Source: Adineta ricciae (Eukaryota > Rotifera > Eurotatoria > Adinetida > Adinetidae). Taken from it: a DNA stretch of 64,000 bases. Each line of letters opens with the position of its first letter. Positions within the stretch are counted from its first letter, which is position 1. The translations under genes were made by a program, and so were the position numbers. Location: assembly GCA_905250025.1 (NCBI GenBank), contig CAJNOJ010000051.1:223121-287120 (forward strand), given 5' to 3'. Shown here in pieces: positions 51,430 through 63,092 of this stretch. The notes under the pieces were generated by a model. The model was not told where the DNA came from and made no database searches. It saw only the letters and a list, made by a program, of their open reading frames with translations.

Positions 51430-53050
51430 ATGGAAATTAGTAAAATACATCAACATCAAGGTGATGAGCATTGCGGTTAAATAAGGTTCAGATAGACTAA
51501 TTGGTTTTTAATTGTATCTAGATAATAAACCAACTACATCCGCCATAGAAGTAACGATTGATACAGATTCTGATATAGATCCTATGGAATATCGTAAACA
51601 TGAACACACAAATTATCAAACTTCTTCTTATCTAAGCTTTGGACAATTTTCATCACCGTCAACATCACTCGTATCACCACGATTTATTGGACTATGCTTT
51701 CTAGTTTTTCTCTACTATATCGGTTACGCTTATTTACAAGTTTGTCTTTGTACTTGAAAACAATATTCACAATGATAATTTCACTTTTCTCACAGGAACT
51801 CATGTTTACATTGAAAGGTTTCGATAATACTGCATGGTTTCTCACATGTTATCAATTTTTTGTCTACGGTATTCTTTCGTTTGTCCACCTGGGCTTTGCT
51901 GGTCTCGATCAACGACGGTATTATACTCTATTAATCCTCTCCTGTCATTCGTTTTCTTCGTTACCTAGTGCAAGCTACCGTTCATATATTCTCTTAGCTC
52001 TTCTCACTGTCACGACCATGGGTTTATCTAACTATGCAGTTGTTTATTTAAACTATCCGTAAGATGAATGTATGCACGACAAGGTCATTGAGAATCCGTT
52101 CGCAAATAGGACACAGGTGATGTTTAAATGCTGTAAGCTGATACCAGTGCTAATCGGTGGTATCCTCATACAAAGTACGAAGTTAATCGATGAGTGATAA
52201 GATGATAAAGATGAGTTTCATTAGGAAAAACATTCAATCGTTATGATGTTGCTGCTGCCTTTTGTATGTCAACTGGATTGATATTTTTCACTTTGGCTGA
52301 TTCGAAAGTTCAACCAAGATTTAATTTATATGGTAAAACAGATAGAGAATTAATTTTTTTTCTACGAACTATTCATAATGTACATTAGGAGTTGTAATTA
52401 TCAGTTTGGCTTTGATCGCCGATGCAGCAATAGGAAATTATCAAGAGAAAATTATGAAAGAACATCATGTATCCAATGTTGAAATTGTGTTTTATAGTTT
52501 TATATTTGGTTTCGTATTTGTTCTCTGTGGACTATTGTTAACAAACAATTTCTTTCCAAGTTTAGAATTTTGGAATAAGGTTGGAACCGTTTGTTTTGTT
52601 TAAAGAAATATCTATGCAGATTTTTCATGATTTTCAGCATCCAGGACCAACGTATGGTTATGGTTTGATATTTTCTATTGTGGGTTATTTAGGAATTGAT
52701 ATTGTCTTGACATTGATTAAAGAATATGGTGCGCTAATCTGTGTTACTGTGACAACATGTCGAAAAGCAATAACGATTATATTATCGTTCACTTTGTTTT
52801 CTAAACCATTTGTATTCGAGTATGTGAAAATAAAAACGAAGAGGTTTGTCATCTTTTAACTTCTTTGCGTATGTTTTGTAGTTATTTGTGGTCTGGTTTG
52901 ATTGTTATTGTTGGTATTTATCTGAATGTATACAGTCGAAATCAAACAGTATTTAATGCTAAAATAGTATCGTTCACTCAGAATTTATTCAATTTACATT
53001 GGTGGCCACGATTATCTTCGGCGCCTACCATTCGAACATTGCCTGTGTGA
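51430..53050 (+). CDS. SLC35B3: PAPS transporter SLC35B3-like, copy 1
   Basis: The start is an ATG at 51430 (MEISKIHQHQD across a 61 nt intron), then a hydrophilic leader and a multi-membrane core. Landmarks shared with human SLC35B3 are FLYYIGYAYLQELMFTLKGF, MGLSNYAVVYLNYPTQVMFK, CCKLIPVLIGGILIQ, FNRYDVAAAFCMSTGLIFFT, LADSKVQPRFNLYGVVIISL, ADAAIGNYQEKIMKEH, TYGYGLIFSIVGYLGIDIVL and YLWSGLIVIVGIYLNVYSRN. About nine exons. The protein exchanges the sulfate donor PAPS into the Golgi lumen for sulfation. A paralogue follows 138 bp downstream in the same orientation. Confidence 0.93.
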
Positions 53051-53187
53051 TTGACAAATCTCAAATTGTTTTCTTTATTTAGACAATAATAAAAATTCTC
53101 AGATTGTCGGACAATTTTACACAAGAATGTAAACTTTTAAGAATTTGATTTCTAGATGGAAGTGAATTAGATGGAGAATGATCTTTT

Positions 53188-54697
53188 ATGATGACGAATT
53201 TACATTCATCGTCATCATCAGTCTATCTTTTTGGCATAGACTTAACTAGTCAAAGTCGATTGATACAGTTCTTAATCATATCAACAGCCGTATTGATTTT
53301 TCATGTTACACAAGGGTACATTCAAGTAGGAAGGCAATTATCGATGCTGAATCTTCTTATTGTTTGTTATTTCAAAGGAATTAATTTTACAATTGAAACC
53401 TTTACGAACTTATCCGAATTATTTTACACTTGTTCAATTCATATGTTTTACGATCCTCGCATATGCGGAAAGATTTTTCTTTGGAAAATCGATCAAACGA
53501 CGAAAGTATGTTTTATTATATTTAACGACTTTAGCAAACTATTGAAGATTAACTTTATTTACAGAGCACCAATACAAACTTATGCAGTGATTGCATTGTT
53601 TACTATTGGTACTATGAGCTTGAGTAATGCAGCCGTCATGCGTCTGAACTATCCGACACACATGATGTTCAAAAGTTGTAAATTAATACCAGTTATGATT
53701 GGCAGTATGCTTATTTTAGGTAAATGTTGTCTGAGTTAGTTGATTCGAGATTGTTGTATGCAAAAAAATGTTTTCGAATAGGAAAACGTTATAACTTATA
53801 CGATGTTCTGGCGTGCTTATGCATGACAATCGGTCTGATTTTCTTTACATTAGCGGATTCTCAAGTGCAACCTGAATTTGATCTATTAGGTAAGTCAATG
53901 AAATGATAAGTTATTTTGATTGAATATTGAATTCATCTTTAGGTGTTTGGCTCGTATGTTGTGCATTAGTTGCTGATGCTGTGATTGGTAATGTTCAGGA
54001 GAAAGCATTGAAAGAATATAAACCTAGTAACTCCGAAATGGTAGAAGACAGATTTTATTCGAACATAATCATGTTTTCTTTCCGACAACTTTAGATACTA
54101 TTTTCATATTCAATTGGTGCTATTTATTTATTATTATTTGAGTTAGTTTTCGGTTCATTAAGAGAGGCATTCTGGACTTGGTGGACTGTATGTATGACTA
54201 CTGTTTTGCTGTAGATTAAACTTGAATTCTTTTTTAAGTATCCCATTAAATCTTATGTATTCACTGCGCTCTTCTCATTTGCGGGTTATCTCGGTGTCAA
54301 TTGTGTACTTGATCTAGTACGACATTTTGGTGCATTGATAGCTGTGACTGGTTAGTTCGAAGTTATTACCATTGGTTCTTTATTTGAACAAAATTTATTT
54401 ATTTCTAGTGACGACCTTTCGAAAAACAATTACGATTATCCTCTCATTTATTGCTTTTACTAAACCATTCACTTTTCAGTAAGATAATTTTCAGTATCTG
54501 TTGTTTTTTTGCTGGACAAAACTCATTTTTAATTAAGATATTTATGGTCTGGTGCGATTGTCGCTTTTGGAATATACTTGAATGCCTATGGTCAAAATCA
54601 AAAGTCCGTTGATACATACACACGTTCGATATGGAATCGTCTATTAAGATTTCGACGGAAAACTTCGACTTATCATTATCCGCTCGAGTCAGTTTAA
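53188..54697 (+). CDS. SLC35B3: PAPS transporter SLC35B3-like, copy 2
   Basis: Starts MMTNLHSSSSSVYLFGIDL. The core helices match copy 1 but with many changes: LIFHVTQGYIQELILQLKPL, IGTMSLSNAAVMRLNYPTHM, MFKSCKLIPVMIGSMLILG, RYNLYDVLACLCMTIGLIFF, LADSQVQPEFDLLG, ADAVIGNVQEKALKEY, VTTFRKTITIILSFIAFTKP and YLWSGAIVAFGIYLNAYGQN. All introns are canonical and the frame is intact to the stop at 54697. Substrate-side changes relative to copy 1 (LNYPTH for LNYPTQ, KSCKL for KCCKL) suggest the two have drifted apart, perhaps in specificity. Confidence 0.92.
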
Positions 54698-55636
54698 TTT
54701 ATTGTTTGCTTTTTGCTTTTAATGTTAAAGAGTGATATTTAATGACCAATAAAGTTGCCTAATGTTTCTTATACAATCTTAAATAAATTTCATGGATTTT
54801 TTAACAATGAAAACTATACATCTCCTTATCATTGCCACGTAAACGGTATTTACAACGGGAAAAAATTGATCCTGAGAAACGTTGTCATCTGATTTTTCCT
54901 CACTCTTTCCGATTGATCTATATGTGAACACTTGTTTAATAAAGAGGAAAAGTATTATAGTACCTAGTTCTATTCCTTTCATCTTGTTGTATATAAGTGT
55001 TCACATGATTTAATTTCTCAAAAATCCATATGAATTTTGTCTATTTATTTATTTGTTGTCCTCATGTTCACGTCCCGTACTCAATCTTATTCTATCTATT
55101 GCTCTTGAATGGAGTTTGCCTCACTACAATGGTTATTGAGTCTAACAACGTGTTTCATTTTTACTATTAGTTTTACGATTGACTCGTCGGTCTATCTTCA
55201 TACGAGAAAAGTATTCATCCGTGCATTGATACAAAAATGAACACGTACATATTTCGTAGATGTTTCCAGAGAGAGAGAGAAAATAAGAACCGTAACTTTG
55301 AATAATCGTGCGAGGTATAACGGGTATCCTGAAAAAAACTTTTTTTTGCACATAAATATCGTAGAAACTCCAGACTCTCTTCGATTAGTTTTCATTTGTT
55401 GTAATCGTGAGGAAATAACTGAAAGATGGGTCAACGTTTTGTTCAGAGACTATCTCGGTCTATGTTATCTTTATTGTGTCATTTGCACGAACATATGTCA
55501 TTGTCCTAATCATCAGTCTGAAATCTGTGCCAAAGAAAAATGTATTTCAAAGTAAATCAACAACGTAAAATTTTACCGACAAATCCTAGTAGAATGTTTT
55601 GTCTTAGCTCATCGCCTTATTTCTATTACTAAAGAC
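54698..55636. other. Spacer after SLC35B3 copy 2
   Basis: About 940 bp with AATAAA near 54750 and no recognisable gene. A plus frame at 55298-55555 ends in a Cys-rich stretch but starts without motif or splice support. Confidence 0.45.
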
Positions 55637-56565
55637 AATCGCTGCTGATTTACCGTCTTGTTGGGATACATTCAAACAAGATTTTTGTATCTGCTAACCC
55701 AGAATCTATGCGTAAAGAAAGTTTTTTTGGAAAATACTTCAAAAACTAAATGATTTCAACGAAGTCGTCCACGTGTAATTTTTTCCATTGGAATCAATCA
55801 TCTGGTTGATGAGAGCAATACCGTTTGAATCCAAAGCAAACACACAAGTCTCATTCGATTGGCGTGACAAAGGTGTGATAACCAAAGTTCACGATCAAGG
55901 AGCGACAGGAGAAGTCAGCTATGTTGCTGTCGTTGGTTAGCATCACTTATATCTTATCAAACATCTCGAAAGCTTCGATTTAAATCTGTTCAACAGTCAT
56001 TGAAAGTTATCGTGCTATTCGAACAAAACAACCCGTTGAAGGTAGTGTTGATTGAATCAGCAAATGCACAGAACGATTCAAGTACGTTAACATTGGTGCT
56101 CACATTTCTGCTTAAATTTCACTGCAATTTAATCAAATCAACACTCTCCAACCAGCTGATGAAGATACAATGATAACACTGATAGACGAATCTCCACTTT
56201 ATGTAGGTTTTGATGTGCGTCTACCCTGATTTACACTGTATCGAAATGATGGATGATTTATTTGATCGTATTTTTATTTCTTTTATACATGAACTTCCTA
56301 GATGTATATCGATACGATGCTCGTTCCAAGGCCCAAATTGATCATGTGGGAAATTCTTAGATAAATTACCTGCATGCATGTATGAAATATCTCTTCGAGG
56401 CACAATTAGTCGGTTATGACGTAGACGAATGTACAAGCACTCCCTAATGGATCATAAAAAAATAGTTGGGGTAAGCGCTCTTCACTTTCATCTCCAAATC
56501 TCTCACTAAAACTTTATCTAGGCAAAACCTGGGGTAATCAGGGATACATGAAGATGAGTTGTGGG
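55637..56565 (+). pseudogene. Papain-family (cathepsin L-like) cysteine protease remnant
   Basis: Pieces of a complete cathepsin appear in order but broken. A prodomain piece (CWDTFKQDF, then NPESMRKESFFGKYFKKLND) is followed by a stop. The mature start FDWRDKGVITKVHDQGATGE lacks the Cys of QGxCGSCW. VIESYRAIRTKQPVEGSVD runs into a stop. Then INTLQPADEDTMITLIDESP and LYVGFDV, and after a gap LVGYDVDECTSTP with a stop, WIIK, and KTWGNQGYMKMSCG. The NSW motif is interrupted by one extra A in a run at about 56456-56462. The catalytic His is not found. This is clearly a pseudogene of a secreted or lysosomal protease. Confidence 0.85.
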
Positions 56566-58337
56566 TGTCACTATTATTGTTGAACAAATTCAGCATATTC
56601 CTTTGCATTCATAAGTACATATGTCATCGTTTTTCAATGATCTTCGTTATGACCCAATAAAGACTTCACTTTGTTGCTAATAACTAAAAAACATTCAGCA
56701 TTGACATGAATAATTTCGAAAAAAAGGTGGGTAGGACTGGGGTTAAATGCACTTTAACGAAAACCATTGAGCTACTGCAAGTCTATAAAAGATTTTTTAA
56801 AGATTCCATTAGACTTATATATAACTCTAAGAATGATTAAAGAGCTTTTTTACATGAAAAATGGCCATTCTATGAAGTCCTTCAAGTATTAAACTGTAGA
56901 TTAAGAGCAATACCATCGAGTAGAGATCAGAAAGATTTTACAAGCATTCGTCTACCGTCATTCTAACTCATATGGTATTCCCTGCTAATCTATGCCAGAA
57001 TACACATGAACTTGTGGGTCAATGATTAACCTTCGTCTATTTTATATCAAGTGTGTAACCCTGCATGTAAAAGGGCATATTGTGATGTTATCCATGCATA
57101 CAAAATCATCAATGATGAGGAAAGTAACTCAGATGAGTTCGTGCCAGACCATTCATAAGAAATAAGAGAAAGTCTAGCAAGTAGTTTAGATCCTTCGGAG
57201 AACTTTGGCATGTAAAATAAATCTTGTAAGGTTAAATTAGATTACATATTTAATCGTTGAAACAAACATTAGAATGAAACACTTGGGAAATCATGTGACG
57301 TTCTGTGAACATTAATTCTCAAATATAACGCGGTAATTCCCGACTGATATAGACATTGGAAAGGTAGAATTACTATATTTGCATATATATATTTCAGTGA
57401 AAGGTGATTCAGAATACGCCGGATTATATATAAGATCCGATGCATTCTTTCAGCCTGCTAAAGGCTTGTCAGAATTCAATGCAGTAAGGGAAACTTGTTA
57501 GGAATCTGAGCATCACAAAGGTACTTTGTCATTCTCTTTCAACAACTTCTTTTTACAGCTTCTCCCAGAAATCGAAGTCACGCTTAACATCTTAATCTCT
57601 TCTTGTTTTCAGAGAAAAACACTTGATCAATATGTAGCGTCAATTTTATCATCTGAAAGTTTTACGTACCGGAGAACAAACAGACATTTTCATGACTTTG
57701 ATTTAATTATTGGAATGTTAGTTTCTCGACTAAAAAGAGCACTCATAGAGAAGACTAAGAGAAAAAGGAAGAGGAAGATAAATAAAACTAGCTCTTCTTT
57801 CCTTTGAGTTTCAACGTAATTGAAAAGTGTGCTTCTCTCTTCTTCTTCTCTGATAGATGGGTGAACCATTCCTGGATCAATATGTTCGCCTATGTTGATG
57901 CGTGATCTCGTGTTAGTTTTCTCTATGTACCCCGAGAAATCAAACGAAAGTGCAGCAGGTATGTTTTTCTCGAGAAAAACAACTTCATCATCCAATCACA
58001 AAACCCAGTCATTTCGATCAGAGATAAGATCATCAGTGATGATTATTAACCGTACTGTGCGAGATCAAAAGCAAATAATTTTGAAACGTGAGCGTCACAG
58101 ACATCTACGTTCATTCATTTCACATATTATAAGCGAGGTACAATAGACACAATGTGACTTTATAGTTCAAGGCCAGTACTTTGAACGTTAAAATATTATA
58201 TTAAGCGACGCATGAGACGTCAAAGAGAATGTCAGGAATTAGATACGATGTGAAAAAAAGGTCACATATCTTCCGCTACACATAAATATATTTGCTTTTT
58301 GATAAATGATCTTGTTTGAATCTCTTTTAGAAGACAA
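56566..58337. other. Gene-poor spacer
   Basis: About 1.8 kb with no recognised gene. Short overlapping frames of 80-100 codons on both strands around 57526-58146 lack motifs. The end should contain the GPCR promoter. Confidence 0.45.
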
Positions 58338-59893
58338 ATGAAGTCGAAAGATCCATGTCCATCGATCTACCAAGATATTTTTGCCAACCCTTACTTAATT
58401 GAACAGATTATTTTAACAATCTATTCGTTAATATTCATCATTGGTCTTGTCGGCAATATTATGACAATAATTATTATCAAATACAACAAACACTTACACA
58501 CGCCGACAAATCTCTATCTTCTAAACTTAGCCGTCTCGGATCTGATGATTCTATTATGCAACTTACCGTTAGAAATGTTAGAAATCTACCATCGTGAATG
58601 GCCGTTATCGGTCGTATTTTGTAAACTACGAAATATTTGCGCGGAGTTTTTCACATGTTCGTCGATATTAACTATTCTAGCGTTTACGTGTGAACGCTAT
58701 TTTGCTATCGTCCATCCAATTCATCTGCATCGATTAAGTCACTTTCGTCGTGCGCAAAATATAATTATCTTTATTTGGGTAATATCATTTGGGTTCAGTC
58801 TGCCATTTGGACTTACCTATGAAATCGAAATCAATCCATCCATTGTGTCGCATAAGCCAACGATAATATTACTAATAACGAATAAAACTGAGTTAATTGA
58901 AGCGAATTACGTAGAGAAGACTCTGTCGGATAGCTGCAAAGCATGTGTACCCAAACAAAGTCTTGCGCGATTACTTTCAATGACAATCATCATCACATCG
59001 TGTTGTTTTTTCTATTTACCAATGATTATCATCGGTGCGATTTATCTATTCATTGGTCAAGCATTACGACGTGTTGCAAAGTATGAAGTTTACACAAGTC
59101 CTGTTGAACTTAGTACCTCATCGCAATCAAGTCAGTGAAGAAACTGAACTATCGTTACATGAACTAATTTCCCTTTTTTTTAAGGTTTATCGCAGAAAGA
59201 GCCGATTGCACTGCAACAGCAGGGTTCACACATGAATTCATATTCGTATTTAAAAATGCGTGCACGCTGTCAAGCTCGTAAAGTCGTCATTAAGACTCTC
59301 AGTAAGATGTTTCCACTCAGCGTAGTCCCATTTGAGACAACAATTTCGACTAAGATAGTTACAACTTCGTTCCACTTTATCATGCAGAGATTTTCTTTTT
59401 TGAACAGTGTGTGTATATATAGATTGTATGTTTATATTTAGTTGCTGTTGTTAGCGCATTTTTTATTTGCTATGCTCCACTCTATTTACAACGTTTACTT
59501 TTGGCTATTATTAATTTAAATGCCAATGTTCTCATCAAATTACCATCATTGTCAAATTTCATGGCGTATCTGTATGTTCTATCGGGTGTGACATTTTATT
59601 TTGGCTCTGTTATCAATCCGATCCTTTACAATCTCGTATCAAATAAATATCGACGAGCATTTCGTAATTTGATCTATTGTCGACTATTGATTAGGAAAAC
59701 TTCAACGAAGAAACTTCAGCAAAAATCACGACTGATCAAGAACTATCCATATAATCATCCAGTATCTTGTCAGAAACAATTGGTTAAGCCGCAAATACAG
59801 TTTAATATTACACAAAAGACGATTAAAATCAACGCGCAGGCATCACAGTCGAATTCATCTTCGAGAAAGAAACGCTCAGATCTTTATGAATAA
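58338..59893 (+). CDS. Class A GPCR, neuropeptide-receptor type
   Basis: Exons 58338-59130, 59185-59301 and 59442-59893. Seven helices are visible. TM1 has IIGLVGNIMTIIIIKY and TM2 LYLLNLAVSDLMILLCNLPL. TM3 ends CERYFAIVHP, the E/DRY motif, and a disulfide Cys sits in VVFCKLRN. TM6 has FICYAPLYLQRLLLA and TM7 FGSVINPILYNLVSNKYRRA, the NPxxY motif. The TM6/TM7 style is close to neuromedin U, ghrelin and thyrotropin-releasing-hormone-like peptide receptors. The intracellular loop 3 spans both introns and the tail is basic and long. The ligand cannot be named. The splice choices keep TM6 in frame. Confidence 0.9.
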
Positions 59894-60519
59894 ACTAACA
59901 CTTGTAAATTTGTTTATTTCGTCTATGACACAATAAATATCATTTTCAATTTCCATACAATTCACCAAGAAAAAAAAATACTTCAAAGAAGAAAATTCGC
60001 TTTCCTTCTAATTAGCATCTGTCATCACTATTTAACAATGATATAAATAATGAATGTTCTTTAGGTCGATATGTGGATTCGAGACTGTTATTGTTTGTTG
60101 CTTCAAGCAAAGCGATGCTCGAGAATTTCGCTTCTATTATCTGTATCTTCTAGTCATTAGAAAGCCTCTCAAGTATAATAATCATAGTAATAAATTGATT
60201 GCGTTTCTATGTCGGAAAAAAATCGAGAAGTGATGGTCGACAAATAGAGATTAAGACGATACGTTCTGCATTGGATCTTTCCTATGTTAACTAGATTCCA
60301 AAATCATACAAACGTGGAAAATCTTTTTAGATTGTTGACTCTTTTTCCTTCGTCGTCGTCTCTCCACATTCGTTTGTCTATCGACGAAGAGAGACAAAAA
60401 ATCATTCCATTCCAATCAGTATGAAGCTAAATAAAAATGACTATCTTGAATTAGTTCTCCTGTTAGTTTCACGTTTCATTCCTACGAATATTCTAGATTG
60501 ATTTTACGAGAAAACACTC
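59894..60519. other. Spacer between GPCR and KChIP-like gene
   Basis: About 625 bp, AT-rich, with AATAAA near 59932 for the GPCR. No coding signal is recognised. Confidence 0.5.
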
Positions 60520-62498
60520 ATGTCGTGGTACCACGCAGCATTGCTATCTGGAGATCGACCATCCTATCGATTTATCGATAGTTGTAAACGGTTTTCTCGA
60601 CGTTTAAGCACCGGAATCTATCGAGTTGTTCGTCGACGACCAACGTCAGGTAAGATCTATGTGATTAATAGTTTACAACGAACTGTTGATCATCTCTTGA
60701 TTATCATTGTTTTGACAAAGAATGAATTCAACGATGAATTTTTTAATATAAAAATAAGTCTGTTAGTTTCAGTAATGTTTGGACTCCAGGGATTACTGAA
60801 CAAAAACAAATTTTGAAAGATAGCTTTTAGCAAATCTGAATTGCGTCGTAAAACAAATCTGCCTAATAAAATTAAGTAGATGTTCGCTGTTTTGATGCTA
60901 TTACAATGTTCAGGAACGAATCATGTTCCTTTCTAATAAACTTGTTTCGTATCCAGTCGAAAGAGCAATTAAGATTGTTTATGGACACAAATCATATTAT
61001 TACAGACATGTTGCCATTTCATAATGAAGTCATTCGAGTTCTTGTTATTATTGATTGTTCGAAGAGGTTGTGTACTTCTGATAAAAGTCATTCCGATGAA
61101 AGATGATATTATTGACAGTATTACATAGTCAATTAGAAACAGACGTTTGCCCGGACGATTTCTTATCAGATATATTTGTATCATCCATATATACGAATAG
61201 ATAGACTTCCTTCGAACTAACGATCGTGAATGAAAAGAGCGAGCAAAATGTCATCAACTTGTCGTCTTGGATCGTTCTTATCTATTCGCACAAGTATGAT
61301 ATGTTTCGATGATAACTTGTTTGCAATTGTTTCTCCACATAATATGCAACGTACGTTTGGATAATTATGGGTGCTAATATCGCATCTTTTTCTCAAAGGC
61401 ATAGTAGTTTGAATTTTGGTCGACGAAAACGACCGACAAGAGGTATACGTCCTATATGAGTCTAGTTTCATCATGGACGAAATGTGTCAAATGAATTTAA
61501 ATGAAAAATATTCTCTTTAGATGCACAGTTGGATGTACTACTTTCAAGATGTTTTCAACATTCGCGATCTATTGACGAAATTGTTAAATGCACCCGCTTT
61601 ACCAAAGCAGAAATTCGACTTTTATATCGAAGTTTCAAACAAGTATAAGAAATGATGGGTTTCGAAAAACAGAAGACTTGTTCTTTACATTTAAGCTATG
61701 TCCAGGTGGAAGTGTCAACGAAGAACGATTACGGTCTATATATATCCAGTTCTTTCCACAGGGCAGTAAGTGACTTTTGATCAAAGATGACGATGTATCT
61801 CTTCCGTTTAAAATTTCTTCTAATATCAGATGCAGCAAGATATGCTCGGTATCTATTCGCAATTATCGATCGAAATCGCAAAGGCACATGTACATTCGAT
61901 GTAACTCGATTGGATATGCTGGATTATCGAAATGAACGTTTTTGTTTTTAGGATTATATTTTTACATTATCGATTCTATGCCGTGGAACAATCGATGAAA
62001 AATTACGATGGATTTTCCGTTTTTATGATATTCATGGAGAAGGAATATTGACACGTGATGTAGGGACAGTCTTTTATGAATGAACGATTTCAGTGTACTC
62101 AAACATTCGAATTAGGATCTGGGCGAGATTATTCGATCGTTGTATGATCTTCTCGGCCCATCAGTTCAACCGGTTGCTGATGAACGTCATATTCAAAGGC
62201 ATATCAATGAGATTTTTCATGTATATAGATAAAAAAAAACGAGAGTTACAAATTGAATCCTCATGTTGTTTTTTGTAGGGCATTGATAATATGCGTAATG
62301 AACAAATCACGGTGGAAGACTTTATTAACTATTGCAAACGAGTTCGTATCAAAGCCTTTCTTATGTTTTAGTGCGTTTGTTAGCTCTGTCGATACTGATT
62401 TTGTTCTTACTTTATTTGTACCGAAAAATATGTTTTTTTTTGTGTTTCAGCGACCACAGCTGATCGACTCAATTCAAGCACTGACGTATTGTTTATAA
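60520..62498 (+). CDS. KCNIP: Kv channel-interacting protein (KChIP)-like EF-hand protein
   Basis: Eight exons. Exon 1 (60520-60649) gives a basic leader, MSWYHAALLSGDRPSYRF. After an unusually long intron of about 870 nt, the conserved core is ARFTK-like: VKCTRFTKAEIRLLYRSFKQ, CPGGSVNEERLRSIYIQFFP, AARYARYLFAIIDRNRKGTC, TFDDYIFTLSILCRGTIDEK, LRWIFRFYDIHGEGILTRDD and LGEIIRSLYDLLGP. The last exons are EQITVEDFINYCKR and RPQLIDSIQALTYCL. KChIPs bind the N-terminus of Kv4 channels and tune gating; related calsenilin/DREAM also binds DNA. The calcium loops are partly degenerate. The last coding exon boundary (62341/62451) is inferred. Confidence 0.88.
60650..61520. other. Long intron of the KChIP-like gene
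   Basis: An 870 nt intron in a region where most are about 55 nt. In vertebrate KChIP genes the equivalent first intron separates alternative first exons, so another promoter or leader exon could lie here. A minus frame at 61217-61474 has no motif. Confidence 0.45.
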
Positions 62499-62516
62499 AC
62501 AGATTCAATGCATTTG

Positions 62517-63092
62517 TCATTGATGATGCTGGTTGTCAACCGGAGCTCGAAGATGAGTCATCATAAATCGGTCACGTGCAAGAACATCAGGCGGATAAGG
62601 TGTTTGACGCTCATTGAAACGCACATTTGTTGTTACCTTTCGTCGTTGTTTATACACCTGCTTCTCAGCTTCGACTCTTGTTTCATGATTATTATTTTCA
62701 TTTGTATATACTACTTGATATTTCTTTCCTTGTTCCGGACGATGGTCTTCGACAGTACTGATCGATTCCGAACGATCCTTTTGTATTGGTAATGGTTTTT
62801 GTGATTGCTGTTTCTTCGGAGACGAATTTACTGGTGTCTTGATTGAAATAGAAGACACAGATGATGAAGATGATGATGCAGTTGAAACTGAAGTGACAGA
62901 GTGTGCCCGACTAACATATGAATCAGTTGGAGTTATCGAATGAATACCCGCAGGAGATACTGTCATAGACCGACGAAACGTTGTACATAATAAAAAAATG
63001 ATAAGAAAAGAAACAGCGATGAATGCAACGCCTGACAGTATAACAGAAATAAGTATTAAAATACTTAATGTGTTCCCGGAAAGTGCTTCCAT
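62517..63092 (-). CDS. Hypothetical single-pass membrane protein
   Basis: A single-exon frame of 191 residues. MEALSGNTLS leads directly into a membrane helix (LISVILSGVAFIAVSFLIIF), then a long cytosolic-type tail. The tail is rich in Ser (VTSVSTASSSSSSVSSIS), then Lys/Arg/Gln, and ends in a polar segment with NVRFNERQTPYPPDVLARDR. No signal cleavage site or known domain is apparent. The 3' end is only 18 bp from the end of the KChIP-like gene on the other strand. The strong hydrophobic helix at the N-terminus and the intact length favour a real gene; the family is unknown. Confidence 0.6.
   Translation of the reverse strand: MEALSGNTLSILILISVILSGVAFIAVSFLIIFLLCTTFRRSMTVSPAGIHSITPTDSYVSRAHSVTSVSTASSSSSSVSSISIKTPVNSSPKKQQSQKPLPIQKDRSESISTVEDHRPEQGKKYQVVYTNENNNHETRVEAEKQVYKQRRKVTTNVRFNERQTPYPPDVLARDRFMMTHLRAPVDNQHHQ

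Noticed and set aside
55298..55555. Cys-containing plus frame (CVICTNICHC-like end)
   Set aside because: Cys spacing fits no finger I know and there is no start context or splice support.
57526..58146. Overlapping 84-101 codon frames on both strands
   Set aside because: Low complexity, rich in Lys/Arg/Ser, no motif, no clear splice sites; likely chance.
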